Origin: Phycisphaerae bacterium
GTDB lineage: Bacteria; Planctomycetota; Phycisphaerae; Phycisphaerales; SM1A02
Reading direction: 5' to 3'
Assembly: GCA_002690755.1 (NCBI GenBank)
Contig: NZFT01000103.1
Coordinates: 1 to 15,668, forward strand
Length of the DNA: 15,668 nt
Every line of letters begins with the position of its first letter. Position 1 is the first letter of the stretch. Both the position numbers and the translations under genes were made by a program. Positions 1 through 7,464 of this stretch are shown piece by piece. Below the pieces are notes generated by a model. The model was not told the DNA's origin and made no database searches. It saw only the letters and a program-made list of their open reading frames with translations.

Positions 1-2
1 CC

Positions 3-476
3 GACGATGCGGTCCGACTCATTCGACACAGCGGATGCGCGGGGGTGATGATCGCCCGGGCCGCGATTCGCGCCCCCTGGCTCTTCCGTCAGGCGGATGC
101 CGCGATCCGACTCGCGGGGCTCGGGGATGCATCCTCCGACGTCAACGACCGGCATCGATGGGAGGCGGCGCGGGCCGAACCGACCCTGCACGAGAAGATC
201 TTGACGATCCGTCGTCACATCGATCTCTGCGCCAACCATCTCGATGTTCGCGGCGCTGCGGAGCTGATGCGGCAGCGGATCTCCTGGTACGGGAAGTCGA
301 TGGGCCACGTGAAGTCGCTGAAGGAGTCGATCCGGACCGCGGCCGACCTGGAATCGATGCAGGCCGCGGTGGACGAGTGGATCGAGTGGGCGGCTTCGGA
401 CCCGGAGGCCTCGACGACGCCGATGGCGTCACGCGGTGCGGGGCCACGGCGTGATCTGGATCCGTCGGTGTCCTGA
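3..476 (+). CDS. tRNA-dihydrouridine synthase, C-terminal part (5' end outside the window)
   Basis: The frame is open from the left edge and gives about 157 residues before TGA at 474-476. The beginning reads GVMIARAAIRAPWLF, matching the end of the FMN-binding TIM barrel of Dus enzymes (usual form G-V-M-I-G-R-A/G-A-x-x-N-P-W-L-F). The tail is helical with a KILTIRRHIDL stretch, RGAAELMRQRISWYGKSMGH and a KESIRTAADLE segment, like the C-terminal helical RNA-binding domain of DusB-type proteins. These enzymes reduce specific uridines of tRNA to dihydrouridine in the cytoplasm using FMN and NADPH. The visible part holds neither the catalytic cysteine nor most FMN contacts, so the subfamily cannot be named. 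An internal GTG at 45 could be mistaken for the start, but the homology runs upstream of it. The last 25 or so residues look low-complexity and unconserved. Confidence 0.85.
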   Translation, partial: DDAVRLIRHSGCAGVMIARAAIRAPWLFRQADAAIRLAGLGDASSDVNDRHRWEAARAEPTLHEKILTIRRHIDLCANHLDVRGAAELMRQRISWYGKSMGHVKSLKESIRTAADLESMQAAVDEWIEWAASDPEASTTPMASRGAGPRRDLDPSVS

Positions 477-533
477 TTTCGATCCGAATCCGCGGTTCGG
501 TGGGGGATGCTCGATTCGCGCGGGCATTTGCCG

Positions 534-539
534 TATCGT
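534..539 (+). promoter_or_regulatory. possible -10 element (TATCGT) for the thioredoxin-like gene
   Basis: TATCGT lies in the 104-base gap between the Dus gene and the thioredoxin-like gene and would give a leader of about 35 bases. At 17-base spacing the -35 position (511-516, TCGATT) matches the sigma-70 consensus poorly, so this is only a weak candidate. The gene also has a plausible Shine-Dalgarno, GGAG at 568-571, nine bases before ATG. Confidence 0.25.
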
Positions 540-580
540 GAGTCGGAACGCAGCATCAACCTCGAACGGAGTCCATCCCG

Positions 581-1216
581 ATGTCAACCGTCCTCGCCAG
601 CATCACGCTCGCCATCTCATCGCTCTGCATCGCCTCCCAGGACGGCGCCGCGAAGCCGACACTGTCTCCGCCGCCCGCGAAGGCGCCGACCGCCGCCGAT
701 TCGAAGACCGCGGACGCCGGCGCTCACGCGAGGATCATGAGCATGTTCGGCGACAAGCTCGAGACCAAGGACGGAACCCTCGTGAACACGAAGGACGTCA
801 TCGCCGGAAAGAAATTCGTCCTCTTGTACTTCACGGCGAGCTGGTGTCCTCCCTGCCGCAAGTTCACGCCCGCCCTGGTGAAGTTCGCGAAGGCGAACCC
901 CGACGCCAAGGACTTCGCGATCGTGGTCGTGACGTCGGATCGAAACGCGTCGGCGCATCAGGGATACATGAAGAAGTACGACATGCCGTTCTACGCGGTC
1001 CCGTACGGCGCGCCCGGGCTTCGCAAGATCAAGCAGACCTACGGTGGCAGCGGTATTCCGAATCTCGTCGTGCTCGGTGAGGACGACGTGGCCATGAAGG
1101 GGTCCTACGAGACCGACGGGAAGTACACCCCGAAGAACCGGCAGAGCTACGTCGGGCCTCAGAAGGTCCTTGCGGCGTTCCCCAAGATGCGGACCAAGGC
1201 CGGTCCCAAGAGCTGA
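581..1216 (+). CDS. secreted thioredoxin-like protein, nucleoredoxin/tryparedoxin type
   Basis: A 211-residue protein. Residues 1-20 (MSTVLASITLAISSLCIASQ) look like a Sec signal peptide, and a Pro/Ala-rich linker runs to about residue 47. The thioredoxin fold follows with FTASWCPPCRKFTP at 84-97. The redox cysteines are C89 and C92 and the cis-proline is in GGSGIPNLVV (P160). The F-T-A-S-W-C-P-P-C-R-x-F-T-P signature is that of the Thioredoxin_8 (nucleoredoxin/tryparedoxin) family rather than classical TrxA or CcmG. It probably acts as a thiol-disulfide oxidoreductase outside the cytoplasm. The native substrate is unknown. The ATG at 581 is supported by GGAG nine bases upstream and by the signal peptide beginning there. 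It is followed by a bidirectional terminator and then a convergent gene, so it is likely the last gene of its transcript. Confidence 0.88.
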   Translation: MSTVLASITLAISSLCIASQDGAAKPTLSPPPAKAPTAADSKTADAGAHARIMSMFGDKLETKDGTLVNTKDVIAGKKFVLLYFTASWCPPCRKFTPALVKFAKANPDAKDFAIVVVTSDRNASAHQGYMKKYDMPFYAVPYGAPGLRKIKQTYGGSGIPNLVVLGEDDVAMKGSYETDGKYTPKNRQSYVGPQKVLAAFPKMRTKAGPKS

Positions 1217-1238
1217 CCCGTTCCATGTTCGACCATCG

Positions 1239-1270
1239 AAGACGCCCCCGGAACATTCCGGGGGCGTCTT
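1239..1270. terminator. bidirectional hairpin terminator between convergent genes
   Basis: AAGACGCCCCCGGAA (1239-1253) pairs perfectly with TTCCGGGGGCGTCTT (1256-1270), a 15-base inverted repeat with only two bases between the arms. The real loop would be slightly larger. It sits 22 bases after the thioredoxin-like stop and 39 bases beyond the hydrolase stop on the other strand. Both sides begin AAGA and end TCTT, so it can serve both convergent transcripts, although the T tracts are short. Confidence 0.85.
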
Positions 1271-1309
1271 GCATTTCGGCCTGAATCGAAAGCGGGCATC
1301 GACTCGGAT

Positions 1310-3835
1310 TCACTCGTCCTTCGGCGTCTCGCGGACCGCGTGATCGTCGCCGAGCGACCAGTCGTGGTCGAAGAACGCGGCGGCCCGGACGCCTTGCAGT
1401 CCCGCGGTCTTCGGTTCGATCGACTCCGGCCCGAAGACCACGAGATCGGGATAGTGCACGCCGCTCTGGAAGATCGGAATCCGCTCGGTCAGCCGCATGC
1501 CGGCGATCCCTGTTCCCGCGACGACGCCGACCGAGACGGTCGCCCAGTCGGGCCGAGGGCGGATCGCGAGCACCGCGAGATCGTCCCCCGTCACTTCGAG
1601 CCCTTCGAAGCGAATTCCCGTGCGATCGATCTCGAGCGGATCGTCCGCGAGCAACTGCGACCATGCGGCATTGGTCTTCTGGTTTCCGTAGAGGATCACG
1701 TTCCGCCGGGGATGCTGCTCACGGTCGAAGTCGACGTCCAGAATCATGTCGAGCACGCCGTTTCCACGGTAGAGAAACGCCTCGGCATCGTGGATGGCCT
1801 TCGCGAGCGTGACTCGGTCCTCCTCCTCGTCTCCCATGGTGCCGACCACGAGGATCGGCTGATGACGGAACACGTCCTTGAACGAACCGTTCCGTTCCGG
1901 CCGCTTCGCCCGCGGGTTGATGACGCCGCGGCGCCGCCAGCCGTCGGGGGTCCGGTCGTAGAACGCGGGCGCACCGCGGCCGTTGAGGAGATCCAGTTTC
2001 GCGTCCGGGCCGACCTGTTCGCCGTCGATCATCACCGTCCAGGCGGGCGCGCGGTCGTCGAGATCGAGCTCGAGGCGGGCCACGTTCTCCGTGAAGATTT
2101 CGATGCGGCCCTCTTCGTCATTCCGCGTTCCCCGCACCCGGGACGGCGCGTTCGCGCGTTGCTGCTGGGCGATTCGGAACCAGTCGCCTCCGGCGTTGAT
2201 GCCCGGCGAGACGGTGGTGAATCGAAACCGATTCCGATCCCGATCGATCGAGCGGTCCTCAAGGAACCGGATCAGTGGCGGCCAGTCGACGCAGCGATTT
2301 CCCCACCAGTGTCCGGCGCCCGGCTCCTCGTGATAGGCGAAGTCGGGATGGGACTCGGCGAGGGACCGTCGCATGGTCCGGGCCTGATCGACGGGGACGT
2401 TGTCGTCGGCGTCACCGTGAAGGACGTAGATCCCGAGTTCGTCGAGGTTGTCCCGGAGCAGGAGGGTGTCGCTCGGATTGGCCGCCCGCGCCATGATCGA
2501 CTCGATCGAATGCGGATCGTCGTCCCCTTCGATCCGGTCTGCGCCGTAGGTGTGGAACGCGATCCAGCCGGCACTCGGCGCGGCCGCCGCGAAACGGTCG
2601 GGGAAGTGGGCCGCGGCCTGCCAGGTTCCGTGCCCACCCATGGAGTGTCCGGTGACCCACTGGCGATCTGGATCGGTGCCCAGCGTCCGTCGGGCGTGGT
2701 CGAGCACTTCCATCGCGTCGAGCCGGCCCCAGTCCTCCCAGTCGAAACCGAACTTGCGTCGGTTGGTCGGCGCCACGACGTGCGCGAAGTCCTTCGGGGC
2801 GTACGCGGCGGCCTGGCGACGGGCGTCGACGCCGGCACCGTGAAGGGTGAGGATGAGCCCGGGACCGCCCGAAGGATCGCCTTCGCGAGGCACCGTGGAG
2901 CTCGGGACCAGTCCGTAGAACTGGACGGAGTCGTCGATCTCGCTCCGGAAGGTCACTCGCCGGGGGGCCGACGGTTCGACGGCCTTGACGTCGAGGGTGC
3001 GGACGTCGACCGGTTCGACGGAACCGGGATCCACGATCTCCACGCGGAAGGTCGCGACGCCCGGAGTCTCCACGGCCGCCGACACGAGCCGGATCGGGAC
3101 CTTCCGGACCGATCCCGGGGGGATCGCGGGCATCGCGCTGGTCGCCGTTTCGCCGCCCGGGCCGGTCACGAGGATGGATCGATCGGGCATCCACTTCGAT
3201 CCGAGGTTCCCGATCACCACGCCGGCGTACGTATCGAGGGGGACGCCGACCACCGCATTCGGGACCGTATCGTCCGCGCCGGTGAAGAAGAAGGTCTTCG
3301 CGACGCCGGCTTCGGTCCGCGGCACGTCCACCAGTCGCGCCTTCACGCGGCCCCGTCCGACCTTGAAGAGGAACTCGTTCTCGCCCGCCTCGAGCATCAC
3401 CGGGAGCCGCAGCGAACCGTTGGCGTAGGGATCACCCGGTCGCGGTGCGCCGTTGACGTAGACCATGGAGTGGCCACGGGCTTCGAGAATCGCGGGACCC
3501 GCCACGTCGCGGTCGACGGTGACCAGCGCGTAGCCCCCGCGAAGCGCGTCATCGGTGAGCCAGCCGCCCTCGCCCGCGGAGGCGGACTGCCAGATCCGCG
3601 GAATCCGTCCGACTAGAACCGCGTCGCCGCCCTCCGGCGTTGCCCAGGATCCATCCACGATGGCCGCCTCGATCGCGTCGGTGTGGACTGGTGATCGACC
3701 ACCCTTCCCGACGGGTTCGATGACGAGGAAGTCCTCGAAATCGGCGATGACCGGCGGCGGATCCGCAAGCGTGGCCCGGTCGGCGAGCACGTGGAGGCAC
3801 GGGATGAGCAGGACGATGGCGAGGGTGCGTGACAT
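1310..3835 (-). CDS. large secreted alpha/beta hydrolase (prolyl-oligopeptidase/esterase type)
   Basis: An 841-residue protein. Residues 1-24 form a Sec signal peptide (MSRTLAIVLLIPCLHVLADR, then ATLA before DPPP). Residues about 30-300 look like beta-rich domains of unknown role, including a segment resembling a carbohydrate-binding or jelly-roll module (LEARGHSMVYVNGAPRPGDP). The catalytic domain spans about 300-530: LILTLHGAG for the oxyanion loop, the nucleophile S398 in GHSMGG, D477 in HGDADDNVP and H509 in GAGHWWG. A C-terminal region of about 300 residues (with NVILYGNQKTNAAW at 712-725) is of a kind often attached to planctomycete hydrolases. The substrate is unknown; peptidase or carbohydrate/acyl esterase are both possible. 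It lies 62 bases after eboF on the same strand. An alternative ATG at 3901 overlaps the eboF stop (ATGA) and would add 22 Arg-rich residues. I prefer 3835 because it gives a normal signal peptide. Confidence 0.85.
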   Translation of the reverse strand: MSRTLAIVLLIPCLHVLADRATLADPPPVIADFEDFLVIEPVGKGGRSPVHTDAIEAAIVDGSWATPEGGDAVLVGRIPRIWQSASAGEGGWLTDDALRGGYALVTVDRDVAGPAILEARGHSMVYVNGAPRPGDPYANGSLRLPVMLEAGENEFLFKVGRGRVKARLVDVPRTEAGVAKTFFFTGADDTVPNAVVGVPLDTYAGVVIGNLGSKWMPDRSILVTGPGGETATSAMPAIPPGSVRKVPIRLVSAAVETPGVATFRVEIVDPGSVEPVDVRTLDVKAVEPSAPRRVTFRSEIDDSVQFYGLVPSSTVPREGDPSGGPGLILTLHGAGVDARRQAAAYAPKDFAHVVAPTNRRKFGFDWEDWGRLDAMEVLDHARRTLGTDPDRQWVTGHSMGGHGTWQAAAHFPDRFAAAAPSAGWIAFHTYGADRIEGDDDPHSIESIMARAANPSDTLLLRDNLDELGIYVLHGDADDNVPVDQARTMRRSLAESHPDFAYHEEPGAGHWWGNRCVDWPPLIRFLEDRSIDRDRNRFRFTTVSPGINAGGDWFRIAQQQRANAPSRVRGTRNDEEGRIEIFTENVARLELDLDDRAPAWTVMIDGEQVGPDAKLDLLNGRGAPAFYDRTPDGWRRRGVINPRAKRPERNGSFKDVFRHQPILVVGTMGDEEEDRVTLAKAIHDAEAFLYRGNGVLDMILDVDFDREQHPRRNVILYGNQKTNAAWSQLLADDPLEIDRTGIRFEGLEVTGDDLAVLAIRPRPDWATVSVGVVAGTGIAGMRLTERIPIFQSGVHYPDLVVFGPESIEPKTAGLQGVRAAAFFDHDWSLGDDHAVRETPKDE

Positions 3836-3844
3836 GATGCCCCG

Positions 3845-3850
3845 AGGGTA
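3845..3850 (-). promoter_or_regulatory. possible -10 element (TACCCT) just before the hydrolase start
   Basis: Read on the minus strand, GGCTACCCTCGGGGCATC precedes the ATG at 3835, with nine bases between TACCCT and ATG. It resembles the elements in front of mgtE and the 111-residue gene (GG-N-TA-N-N-CTC). The match to TATAAT is poor, so this is the weakest member of the group. Confidence 0.25.
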
Positions 3851-3897
3851 GCCGCTTCCTCGGGAGAGGCGCCGGTCCGAACGACCAGCGAGCTTGC

Positions 3898-5292
3898 TCA
3901 TCCGAACATGGTCCCGAGGGCGAGATCGCGAACCGCGGTGCAGGGAACGCGCCCATCCGCCTCGTCGTCGAGGTTCGCCGCGGCGTCGGCGACGAGGACG
4001 CCGTCCCAGCCGAGGCCCTGGTCGATGCGACCATGGGAGCCGCGGACCAGCGTGGGATCGGTCGCGATCACGTCGAGCAGCGTCCGGAAGCCGAGCTTTC
4101 TTCGGATGAGCCGTGAACCGATCGCGAGCTTCGGGAATCGGATCGCTGGATCGACGAAGAGTTCGCGGGGGTCGTAGCCCGGCTTGCGGTGAATGTCGAC
4201 GGTGCGCTGGAAGTCGGGCATCTTCGCGTCGTCGTGCCACCAGTCGTGCGTGAACCAGCGATCGCGGTCGGACACCAGGACCAGGTCGCCGGCCCGGGGA
4301 TGATCGAGTCCGGCGGCGGCGCGGGCTTCGCCCTCCAGGACTTCGGCGACCCCGGGCGTGGAGGCAAGCAGTCGGGCGATCTCGTCCCGGCGGGCGAGTC
4401 CGCCCCGGCCGAGTCGGACGTGGGCGACCTGGTGATCCGCCACCGCGAAGGCGTCCGACGTGCCGGGGTCGACCATCTCGCGGCCCTCTTCCTCCCGCCA
4501 GTAGAGGAGTCCGGCGTCCCGCAGGATCCGGTTCGGGGCCACCGCGTCGGTGACCGGAACGATCCCGTACTCGCTCACCAGGATCGGTTCGACGCCGCGA
4601 CTCGTGAAGTGCTCGAGCAGCCGGGCGACTTCGTGGTCGAGTTCGCGGAGATGCTGCGGGATCTCGGGATGGTCGGGTCCCAGCTTCTGGAGTCCGTAGT
4701 CGAGGTGGGGGAGGTAGACCAGCGCGATCGTGGGCGTGGTGTCGCGCTCGACCTTGATCGCCGCGTCCGCGATCCACCGGGTGCTGCTGATGTCGGCCGC
4801 GGGTCCCCAGAAGCGAAAGAGCGGGAACGGGCCGAGGGCCCGCGTCAGTCGGTCGCGGAGATCGGCGGGCTCGGTCAGGCAGTCCGGGATCTTGCGTCCG
4901 TCAGCCTTGTAGATCGGCCGCGGCGTGACGACCGTGTCGCAACTGGTGTGCATCGCGTACCACCAGCAGATGTTAGCGCAGGTGACGTCGGGATCACGAC
5001 GTCGCGCGGTGTCCCAGAGACGTGCGGCCTGGACCAGTCCGTCGGACTGCTTCCAGAGCGCGACTTCGCCGGATTCGGGATCCATCCAGCCGTTGCCGAC
5101 GATGCCGTGCTCGGCGGGGCCGACGCCGGTGAGCATCGAGGTCTGGACGCTGGTGGTGACCGCGGGCAGGGTCGGGCGCATCGTCCGAACGCCGCCCTTC
5201 TCGCGGGCGAAGGACGCGATGGCCGGGGTGTGCGGACCGATCAGCGCGGGGGAGAGACCGACCAGATCGATGAGGGCGATGCGACGGGGCAT
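3898..5292 (-). CDS. eboF: EboF-like type I phosphodiesterase / nucleotide pyrophosphatase family protein
   Basis: A 464-residue protein with no signal peptide. It belongs to the alkaline-phosphatase superfamily (type I phosphodiesterase/nucleotide pyrophosphatase branch). The N-terminus has D9 in ALIDLVGLSP. The segment MRPTLPAVTTSVQTSMLTG aligns without gaps to the NPP nucleophile region and places T46 as nucleophile, followed by GPAEHGIVGN. D198 sits in YLPHLDYGLQKLGP and a final GSHG carries the last histidine. Unusually, the histidine expected four residues after D198 is Q202, and the canonical SDHG is SEYG (240-243). In ebo clusters the phosphodiesterase-like gene is called eboF, and its substrate is not established. 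It starts 33 bases after the second EboC-like gene and lacks a Shine-Dalgarno, but has a -10-like element six bases before its ATG. Activity could be altered or lost. Confidence 0.85.
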   Translation of the reverse strand: MPRRIALIDLVGLSPALIGPHTPAIASFAREKGGVRTMRPTLPAVTTSVQTSMLTGVGPAEHGIVGNGWMDPESGEVALWKQSDGLVQAARLWDTARRRDPDVTCANICWWYAMHTSCDTVVTPRPIYKADGRKIPDCLTEPADLRDRLTRALGPFPLFRFWGPAADISSTRWIADAAIKVERDTTPTIALVYLPHLDYGLQKLGPDHPEIPQHLRELDHEVARLLEHFTSRGVEPILVSEYGIVPVTDAVAPNRILRDAGLLYWREEEGREMVDPGTSDAFAVADHQVAHVRLGRGGLARRDEIARLLASTPGVAEVLEGEARAAAGLDHPRAGDLVLVSDRDRWFTHDWWHDDAKMPDFQRTVDIHRKPGYDPRELFVDPAIRFPKLAIGSRLIRRKLGFRTLLDVIATDPTLVRGSHGRIDQGLGWDGVLVADAAANLDDEADGRVPCTAVRDLALGTMFG

Positions 5293-5298
5293 GTGTGA

Positions 5299-5304
5299 AT
5301 CGTA
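5299..5304 (-). promoter_or_regulatory. possible -10 element (TACGAT) giving a leaderless eboF transcript
   Basis: The minus strand reads GAGTACGATTCACACATG, so TACGAT ends six bases before the eboF ATG. No Shine-Dalgarno is visible in the 33-base gap. The spacing is identical to that in front of mgtE and the 111-residue gene. No convincing -35 was found, and in this position the element would overlap the end of the preceding operon transcript. Confidence 0.35.
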
Positions 5305-5325
5305 CTCGTCCCCGGTTCGGGACGA

Positions 5326-6363
5326 TCACCCGGGCGAGGAGGTCGGAATTCGCCGGTTCCACCAGCGATCGGTGACGAACATCGCCGTGATGCACAGGAA
5401 GGCGCCGCCGAGCGCGATGCCGCCGAAACGAACTTCGGTGAGTGCCATCAGCCCTGCATCAAAGAGGGCCATCACCGCGATCGACCGAGCCAAGTACCGT
5501 TGGAGCCGATCGGGAAGGTCGGCGAGATCTCGAATCGCACGACGAAGCATGATTGCAAGGGCAATGCACGTGAAGACCGACACGACGATCGCGTAGATGG
5601 CCTGACCGCGGTCGAGCCCGGCGGGTGGCGTCGGGAGCAGCAGGCCGACGAGGCCGCTGCAACCGAGGAAGGGGATCAAAAGCACGTAGGCGACGCGTTG
5701 CGGCATGCCTCGATAGCGTCCCTGCGTGACCCTGACGGGTTCCGCTCGGAATTCGGCTCCACACGGCGAACCGCATTCGGGGCAGGTCGACTGGTCTTCG
5801 AGCACCTGGTGTCGGCATTCGGGACAGGTCGGGGAGGTCGGGTCGAACCGGCCCCACGCCACGAAGCCGGCGCTCACCAGGTGGATGTGGATCACCGTGA
5901 GGAGAAGACAGGCGATGAGGAACTCGGCGCCGCCGGTGCCGAGAAGCGCGTCGAGCGGTTGCGGGATGGCCGCCGCGAAGCCGAGGGCGTAGATCGTGGT
6001 TCGTCGGGTCGCGAATGCGAGAATGGCCGCGAGGCCGCGGCGGCCTCGCAGATCGTCGAGGATCATGATGACCGCGAAGATCATCGCGACGACGCCGCAC
6101 TCGGGACGGATCAGCCACGCGACCACGGTGCCGGCGCCGATCAGCAGGAATCCGCGACCTGAGACGAAGGATGGGTCCTCCGTTCCGACCCGGGGCGTGC
6201 GGACGTCGCCGAGATGGAGAAGGGTCGCGGCCGAGAGCACCAGCAGCGTCGCGACCCAGTCGATGAAACCCTGGATTCCCGACGCGAGCAGAACGCCCGT
6301 GAGCACGTTCGCCCAGGTGATGGGAAGACTTGCGACCGGACTGGGATCGAACCGTGGGCCCAT
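5326..6363 (-). CDS. second EboC-like membrane protein, degenerate UbiA paralogue with zinc ribbon
   Basis: A 345-residue polytopic membrane protein. It is clearly homologous to the eboC product encoded just upstream: SLPITWANVLTGVLLASG matches SNLPTVWTNVLVGVVLSIA near the N-terminus, and RSIAVMALFDAGLMA matches RSIAVLTLFDACIMA near the C-terminus. A four-cysteine zinc ribbon, CPEC-x10-CPEC (C180, C183, C194, C197), sits in the loop between the two membrane halves, with the same spacing as in EboC. The UbiA signature NDxxDxxxD is missing: the equivalent region reads LLHLGDVRTPRVGTEDPSF. It is therefore unlikely to be a prenyltransferase by itself and may be a partner or scaffold of EboC. TATGAT ends seven bases before the ATG at 6363, which I take as the start. 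The ATG at 6375 is an alternative that adds four residues. The gap to eboC is about 33 bases. Confidence 0.75.
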   Translation of the reverse strand: MGPRFDPSPVASLPITWANVLTGVLLASGIQGFIDWVATLLVLSAATLLHLGDVRTPRVGTEDPSFVSGRGFLLIGAGTVVAWLIRPECGVVAMIFAVIMILDDLRGRRGLAAILAFATRRTTIYALGFAAAIPQPLDALLGTGGAEFLIACLLLTVIHIHLVSAGFVAWGRFDPTSPTCPECRHQVLEDQSTCPECGSPCGAEFRAEPVRVTQGRYRGMPQRVAYVLLIPFLGCSGLVGLLLPTPPAGLDRGQAIYAIVVSVFTCIALAIMLRRAIRDLADLPDRLQRYLARSIAVMALFDAGLMALTEVRFGGIALGGAFLCITAMFVTDRWWNRRIPTSSPG

Positions 6364-6370
6364 GGCTCCG

Positions 6371-6376
6371 ATCATA
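6371..6376 (-). promoter_or_regulatory. possible -10 element (TATGAT) before the second EboC-like gene
   Basis: TATGAT on the minus strand matches five of six bases of the sigma-70 -10 consensus and ends seven bases before the ATG at 6363. It overlaps the alternative ATG at 6375, so transcription from it would exclude that start. No good -35 was recognised; it would lie within the 3' end of eboC. Confidence 0.35.
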
Positions 6377-6396
6377 CGGATCCGGGCCTTGTTCCC

Positions 6397-7464
6397 TCAG
6401 GTCCCCGCGATCCGTCGATGGGACCATCGAACCAGGGAGAAACAGGCGATGGCGACGAGGACCCCGATGCCGGCGACGAACCGGGCGTCGGCGGTCGGGC
6501 TCGCGGCCCAGAAGAACGCCATGATGCAGGCATCGAAGAGGGTGAGCACCGCGATGGACCTCAGTACGAAACGACCGACCGCTTCCGGATACCGGGCGAG
6601 GTGCCGAGTCGAGTTCACGAGGTAGGCACCGATTCCGATGCTTCCGATGATGACCGTCGACAGGAACAGGCCTCCGTTTCGCGGCGGTCCCAGCATCAGG
6701 GTGAGGATGAGCAACAAGCCGAACGGCGCGAGCAGGATCAGGGTGGCGGTTCCGTACCAACCCCTTCGTTTCCCGAGCCGTTCGGTGGTGATCGCCACGA
6801 TGCTGTCGGCGTCGCAGGCGGTTCCGCACTCCGTGCAGATGTCGGAATTCTCGGCGATCGGATATCCGCATCGGGGGCATTTCCACCGCGATGACGACGT
6901 CACCTCGTCGCGGGCCACCATGCTGAACGCGGCGACGTGGATCGCGGCGACGCCGCCGATGATCACCGCAATCAGCAGGCCGTCGTCGGCGGGAACGCCG
7001 CGGGGCTCGTTGAGGCACGCCATGCCGAGGATGTAGAGGCCGGCTCGACAGCCGCCCATCAGGAGGACGCTCCACGCCGTACGGGCGTGCAGCGCGTCGT
7101 AGGCGAGCAGCATCAACCCGATGGCCGTGGCCACGCTTCCTGCGATGATGCCATGCATCCAAGGAAGCCCCACGCCGATCCCGAGCAGGACCGTTCCGAA
7201 CGCGATCGCGGCGCCGCGGCTGATCCGTCCCGAAGGGATCGGTCTTCCGGGTCGCTCGCGCCGGTCGATCTCGACGTCGAAGACGTCGTTGAAGACCATG
7301 CCGGCGAGATAGAGACAGGAGCCGGCGGCGATCGCGACGAACACGGCGACGAGACTTGGATCCGAGGGTCGAGCGATCGCGATCGAGAGCACGACGCCCA
7401 CGAGAACGTTGGTCCAGACGGTGGGCAGGTTCGAGATGCGAAGAACCTCGAGCCAGGCCCTCAT
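6397..7464 (-). CDS. eboC: EboC, UbiA-family prenyltransferase with inserted zinc ribbon
   Basis: A 355-residue integral membrane protein. The UbiA signature is intact: N59-D60-x-x-D63-x-x-x-D67 followed by RPGRPIPSGR, which binds the magnesium-diphosphate of a prenyl donor. Hydrophobic segments lie around 14-32, 38-57, 82-102, 106-122, 130-150 and 161-180, and again from about 236 to 345. Between the two groups a loop holds C196, C199, C210 and C213 in CPRC-x10-CTEC form, a classic zinc ribbon not known to me from UbiA enzymes, which are usually about 290-300 residues. UbiA enzymes transfer isoprenyl chains to an acceptor inside the membrane; the acceptor in ebo pathways is unknown. The ATG at 7464 overlaps the eboE stop by four bases (ATGA), so translation is coupled. 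The GXXCPxCG style of ribbon is common in planctomycete proteins. Confidence 0.88.
   Translation of the reverse strand: MRAWLEVLRISNLPTVWTNVLVGVVLSIAIARPSDPSLVAVFVAIAAGSCLYLAGMVFNDVFDVEIDRRERPGRPIPSGRISRGAAIAFGTVLLGIGVGLPWMHGIIAGSVATAIGLMLLAYDALHARTAWSVLLMGGCRAGLYILGMACLNEPRGVPADDGLLIAVIIGGVAAIHVAAFSMVARDEVTSSSRWKCPRCGYPIAENSDICTECGTACDADSIVAITTERLGKRRGWYGTATLILLAPFGLLLILTLMLGPPRNGGLFLSTVIIGSIGIGAYLVNSTRHLARYPEAVGRFVLRSIAVLTLFDACIMAFFWAASPTADARFVAGIGVLVAIACFSLVRWSHRRIAGT

Noticed and set aside
1340..3616. A 758-codon open frame on the + strand opposite the secreted hydrolase
   Set aside because: Its translation is rich in Arg, Gly and Val-Glu-Asp repeats without any family motif, and it mirrors the codon pattern of the minus-strand gene, which has a signal peptide and a catalytic triad. 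It is a GC-bias shadow.
3902..4777. Upstream extension of the hydrolase frame across eboF
   Set aside because: The extra residues are Arg/Pro-rich and lie in another frame of eboF; the signal peptide at 3835 marks the real N-terminus.
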